Shown here: one piece after another, positions 61,424 through 64,000 of the stretch
Layout: each line of letters opens with the position of its first letter
How positions within the stretch are numbered: position 1 is the stretch's first letter
DNA from: Holophaga foetida DSM 6591
Lineage (GTDB): Bacteria > Acidobacteriota > Holophagae > Holophagales > Holophagaceae
Direction: 5' to 3'
DNA: 64,000 bases
Assembly: GCF_000242615.2 (NCBI RefSeq)
Contig: NZ_KI912268.1
Span: 1,319,725 to 1,383,724 of the forward strand
Notes under the pieces: generated by a model
What the model saw: only the letters and a program-made list of their open reading frames with translations
The model's database searches: none
Told to the model about the DNA's origin: nothing
Program-made: the position numbers and the translations under genes

Positions 61424-61487
61424 TTCACAACAAATTGAACGAAGGGCCGGGTCCATCCCGGCCTTTCGCGCTGCAATCGGAGGCCCT

Positions 61488-61748
61488 GTGAACCTCGAAG
61501 CCTTTCTCAAAGACGTGCTGAGCCCCGTTCTGGACCACCCCGAGAGCCTTCGCATCGAGGTCACGGGCACCGGCAAGAAGCGGGACGTGCTCATCGTGGC
61601 CGCCCAGAAGGACCGCGGACGCATCATCGGCAAGAGTGGCCGCATGATCTCTTCCCTGCGGACCATCTGCAAGGCTGCCGGCGACAAGAGCGGTCTCATC
61701 GTGAACGTCGAGCTCTTCGACGAAGACGAAAAGAAGGCGGAGGCCTGA
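61488..61748 (+). CDS. khpA: KH-domain RNA-binding protein
   Basis: An 86-residue single-KH protein of the KhpA/YlqC family, which works with KhpB in RNA regulation and cell envelope growth. GKSGRMISSLRTIC is the KH-type GxxG loop region (KDRGRIIGKSGRM). The GTG start at 61488 has a CGGAGG site at proper distance. It lies between rpsP and rimM, the usual location, and overlaps the rimM start (TGATG). Confidence 0.92.
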   Translation: MNLEAFLKDVLSPVLDHPESLRIEVTGTGKKRDVLIVAAQKDRGRIIGKSGRMISSLRTICKAAGDKSGLIVNVELFDEDEKKAEA

Positions 61749-62299
61749 TGCTGCTCCTGGGTCAACTGGCCAAGATCCAAGGCCTGAAGGGCGAGTTTCT
61801 CTTCCACGCCATCATGGATGACCCGGATAGGCTTCCGGACATCCAGGGGCTGGTTCTGGCCCCCCCGGAGCTGGACCTCCAGCACGCCGAGCCCGTGGCC
61901 CCGGCCCGTCAGGTCAAGCTGCGCGGCTTCCGCTGGCACCAGGAGCGTCCCTGCGTGGCCCTCCAGGATGTCCCGGACCGCACCACCGCCGAAGCACTCA
62001 AGGGCTGGGCCCTATGGATGCCCGAAGACCAAGCCTCCCTGGAGGATGGCGAGACTTTCCGCCACGACTGGATCGGATGCCAGGTTCTGGTGGGTGACCA
62101 GATCGTGGGCGAGGTGATCCGCCTGGACCCCAGCCCCACGGGCTACGACATGGTCATCATGCGTGACCTGCGGCCGGGCCGCACAGGGCAGCGGGACATC
62201 CCCTACATCAAGGCCTGGTTCCAGCTGGACCTGCCCAACCGGAAGGTCCATTTGGACCCTCCCCCGGGACTCCTGGAACTGGATCGGCTCAAGGACTGA
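61748..62299 (+). CDS. rimM: Ribosome maturation factor RimM
   Basis: RimM assists assembly of the 30S head. It is 183 residues with the N-terminal RimM beta-barrel (LLLGQLAKIQGLKGEF, a variant of the usual GKIVGTHGLKGEV) and a C-terminal PRC barrel (HDWIGCQVLVGDQIVGEV). It is translationally coupled to khpA. trmD, often next, does not follow here; instead the next genes are on the opposite strand. Confidence 0.9.
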   Translation: MLLLGQLAKIQGLKGEFLFHAIMDDPDRLPDIQGLVLAPPELDLQHAEPVAPARQVKLRGFRWHQERPCVALQDVPDRTTAEALKGWALWMPEDQASLEDGETFRHDWIGCQVLVGDQIVGEVIRLDPSPTGYDMVIMRDLRPGRTGQRDIPYIKAWFQLDLPNRKVHLDPPPGLLELDRLKD

Positions 62300-62312
62300 G
62301 TCGGATACAGAC

Positions 62313-62483
62313 CTATTCAGGCTGGCTCGGAGCCGCCTCTCCCTCAATCCCCTGGGTTTCCTGGGGGATTTCTTCTGTCGGCGCATCGTCCTTGTGAAGC
62401 TTGCGATTGCGCTTCTCTTCCTGCTTGCGCTGGCGGTCCAGGTCTTTGAGCCGCTTCTCGCGCTGGTAGTTCACACGAGCCAA
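62313..62483 (-). CDS. Short basic protein (56 residues)
   Basis: A short frame from a TTG at 62483 with AGGAGAA upstream. It begins MARVNYQREKRLKDLD and continues with dense Arg, Lys, Gln and Glu to about residue 32; the tail is acidic (PTEEIPQETQGIEGE). The charged helical start resembles small conserved proteins found beside cold-shock or RNA genes in several bacterial groups. It lies just downstream of the cold-shock gene's terminator and is convergent with rimM. Translation is plausible but unproven. Confidence 0.5.
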   Translation of the reverse strand: MARVNYQREKRLKDLDRQRKQEEKRNRKLHKDDAPTEEIPQETQGIEGEAAPSQPE

Positions 62484-62500
62484 GATGTTCTCCTAAAGCT

Positions 62501-62534
62501 AAAATGGCCCGCCACCCTGAAAGGGGGCGGGCCA
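62501..62534 (-). terminator. Rho-independent terminator of the cold-shock gene
   Basis: TGGCCCGCC (62505-62513) pairs with GGCGGGCCA (62526-62534). On the minus strand the stem is followed by a T run (62504-62501). Confidence 0.85.
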
Positions 62535-62553
62535 AGTATTTCAAAGGACAAGC

Positions 62554-62757
62554 TTAGAGCTTGACGACGTTAACAGCCTGGGGGCCCTTCTGGCCCTGGG
62601 CGCTTTCAAAGCTCACGCGCTGGCCTTCGTCCAGGCTCTTGAAGCCGGAACCCTGGATGGCGGTGTGATGGACGAAGAGGTCAGCGCCCCCGCCATCGGG
62701 AGAGATGAAGCCGAAGCCCTTTTCAGCGTTGAACCACTTGACGATACCTTGAGCCAT
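62554..62757 (-). CDS. Cold-shock domain protein
   Basis: A 67-residue single cold-shock domain. [31 protein letters not shown] includes the RNP1 (KGFGFI) and RNP2 (LFVHH) motifs that bind single-stranded RNA and DNA. ATG 62757 is the family start; a longer frame adds an unlikely tail. The 138-bp spacer upstream is probably a long 5' leader, as common in cold-shock genes. The terminator after it is strong. Confidence 0.95.
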   Translation of the reverse strand: MAQGIVKWFNAEKGFGFISPDGGGADLFVHHTAIQGSGFKSLDEGQRVSFESAQGQKGPQAVNVVKL

Positions 62758-62895
62758 TGTAAATATCCTGATTGTCTCTTTTATGGGGGCTGGTGCAAGT
62801 CGAGACAATGGCCGGCTCAGCGTCAGAAACCCGCGAGATGCGCAGTCTCCTCTCTCCACAATGACTCCTTTCCTGGAAAAAGGGAAAAAAGTTTC

Positions 62896-63642
62896 TCAAT
62901 AGACCACCGCCTCCGCTTTCGGATCGAAGGGGTTGGTCCTCACCGCCAGGGAGAACAGGAAGGGATAGTCGCTCTGGAGGTGGCGCACGTAGTCCAGCCA
63001 CTGGGCGCAGAGCTGGGTGTAGGCGCGCCTGGCATCGTTGGCGAGGTGGGCCGCATCGCTCGAAGGGATGTCTACCAGACTGCGGCGAGCCTCCAGCTCC
63101 TCCCCCAGGTGGGTCACGGCCCAGAGGAGCTCTGCAAAGGCCTCGTGCTCCAGCAGGGCCTGATTGCCCAGCAGGCTGAGCAGGAAGCGCTTCTCCTGCA
63201 CCAGATGATTCTTGAGCCCTTCCAGATCGCAGCCACTCAGATCCATGACGGCGTGGTGCCCGGCCAGAAAACGCTTGGCCCCCACATAGTCGGCGGGCTT
63301 CCAGGCATTGCTGGGCACCAGTTCCCTGTGGAGATCCCCCAGGTTCCGGTCAGCTGCGGCCAGACGCTTCAGCAGGCTGCTGCCCACCTCCGAGAAGAAG
63401 GCGCCAATGACCATATTGAGCTTTCGGAGCGTGGCCTGGCGTTCCCGGGCCCGCAACAGGCGATCAATACAGATGGTGACGATGGCCACTTGCAGGAAGA
63501 GGAAGGCCACATCCCCCAGCAGGAAACGCCACATCTCATTGTGCAACTCGTTGCCGGGGAAGATGGCCCAGCGCAGGGCGAAGAGCACAGCCGCCAGGCC
63601 CACAAGGGCGGTCGTAAGCAGGACTTCCGAACGGTATTTCAT
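62896..63642 (-). CDS. Membrane protein with two helices and a large soluble domain
   Basis: A 248-residue protein from ATG 63642. Two helices lie at about 7-25 and 43-62; the rest is predicted cytoplasmic and helical (LLRARERQATLRKLNMVIGAFFSEVGSSLLKRL). No catalytic motif is evident. It is on the same strand as sppA and 63 bp from it, so possibly co-transcribed. The role is unknown. The spacing before the cold-shock gene is about 140 bp. Confidence 0.6.
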   Translation of the reverse strand: MKYRSEVLLTTALVGLAAVLFALRWAIFPGNELHNEMWRFLLGDVAFLFLQVAIVTICIDRLLRARERQATLRKLNMVIGAFFSEVGSSLLKRLAAADRNLGDLHRELVPSNAWKPADYVGAKRFLAGHHAVMDLSGCDLEGLKNHLVQEKRFLLSLLGNQALLEHEAFAELLWAVTHLGEELEARRSLVDIPSSDAAHLANDARRAYTQLCAQWLDYVRHLQSDYPFLFSLAVRTNPFDPKAEAVVY

Positions 63643-63705
63643 GGGACTCCAAATGAAACAGCCCGCCGCGAAAGGGGCGGGCTGATGGAACTCGGATGCC
63701 GACAA

Positions 63706-64000
63706 TCAGCGGTACGTCACATCCACAGGCAGGCGGGCGTATATCCCGAAGGGATCATTGAGGGACTGGAGCGTGCCCAGCTGCCGCTCCAGTTGCGACT
63801 TGAGCTCAAGCACGGGTCCCCGGGCCAGGGGTTTGCCTCCACCGCCCCCGAGAAGCTTCATCAGCTTCTCCGCGGGCGACCGGGGGGATTCGGGTGCATC
63901 CACCCGGTAATCCGCCTCGATCCTGGCCTTCTTGGCAGCCCAGCGGATGGCATCCTGGAGGCCCCCCAGATCGTCCACCAGGCCGAGACGCTTGGCCTCG
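63706..64000 (-). CDS. sppA: Signal peptide peptidase SppA, C-terminal part
   Basis: The frame is open to the window edge. The visible part reads EAKRLGLVDDLGGLQDAIRWAAKKA, the typical end of the SppA protease domain, followed by a long Gly/Lys-containing linker (KLLGGGGGKP). SppA digests cleaved signal peptides in the inner membrane. The catalytic Ser and Lys would lie outside the window. The 98 visible codons end at the stop starting at 63708. Confidence 0.8.
   Translation of the reverse strand, partial: EAKRLGLVDDLGGLQDAIRWAAKKARIEADYRVDAPESPRSPAEKLMKLLGGGGGKPLARGPVLELKSQLERQLGTLQSLNDPFGIYARLPVDVTYR

Overview
The window is GC-rich, gene-dense DNA from a Gram-negative, strictly anaerobic acetogen. 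A complete CO dehydrogenase/acetyl-CoA synthase (CODH/ACS) operon sits beside lipid A genes (lpxA, fabZ), TonB-dependent uptake, a futalosine-type menaquinone gene (mqnA) and many GAF, HD-GYP and two-component signalling genes. The best fit is the acidobacterial class Holophagae (a Holophaga-like homoacetogen). That assignment is inference from gene content and was not checked by phylogeny.

Region by region. 1-13.2 kb is mixed housekeeping and signalling: the end of a Fis-type activator, a GAF/degenerate-GGDEF protein, cobB-era, lpxA-fabZ, a GAF-HD-GYP protein, an RNA m5U methyltransferase coupled to speD, two tandem outer-membrane barrels, mqnA, and a small EthD-like/VOC/MarR/HEPN-like group. 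13.2-15.3 kb holds pepQ, convergent with a carbon-nitrogen hydrolase. 15.5-19.7 kb is a tight five-gene operon (GT2, LABN-domain protein, ArnT-like transferase, UDP-uronate epimerase, EmrE-like flippase) that looks like a lipid A sugar (probably uronic acid) decoration pathway. 19.8-25.5 kb carries an RpfG-like regulator, butyrate kinase (buk), pta and a PHP phosphoesterase. 25.5-28.9 kb has an AraC regulator, a two-cluster ferredoxin and a flavoprotein whose reading frame is interrupted by a single in-frame TAG. 29.2 kb is ogt, followed by about 800 bp of non-coding repeats.

30.5-55.6 kb is the centre of interest. A nickel/cobalt ECF transporter (O, Q, M with a PDGLE extension) is divergent from nikR. 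It is followed by a TonB protein, a TonB-dependent receptor and a periplasmic-binding-protein ABC transporter, then a MoxR-type AAA+ ATPase and its VWA partner, then the CODH/ACS operon: a DUF3786-type protein, cooC, acsA/cooS, acsB, acsC, a RACo-type activator, acsF, acsD and acsE. The layout reads as one path from nickel import, through metal insertion and enzyme maturation, to the nickel enzymes of the Wood-Ljungdahl pathway. Pta and Buk could complete acetate and ATP formation. A 13-bp palindrome, CTGRTCATAYCAG, recurs five times between 33.6 and 43.7 kb, upstream of the TonB group, the ATPase and the CODH/ACS operon, and may tie these units into one regulon.

55.7-59.7 kb is an unrecognised operon of two SAM methyltransferases, a radical SAM/SPASM-like protein, a membrane protein and an alpha/beta hydrolase. 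59.7-64 kb is ffh-rpsP-khpA-rimM, a short basic protein, a cold-shock protein, a two-helix membrane protein and the end of sppA.

Intergenic spacers near 22, 30, 42 and 54.6 kb hold related mosaic repeats, including inverted copies of one element 20 kb apart. No rRNA, tRNA, CRISPR array, prophage or intact insertion sequence was seen.
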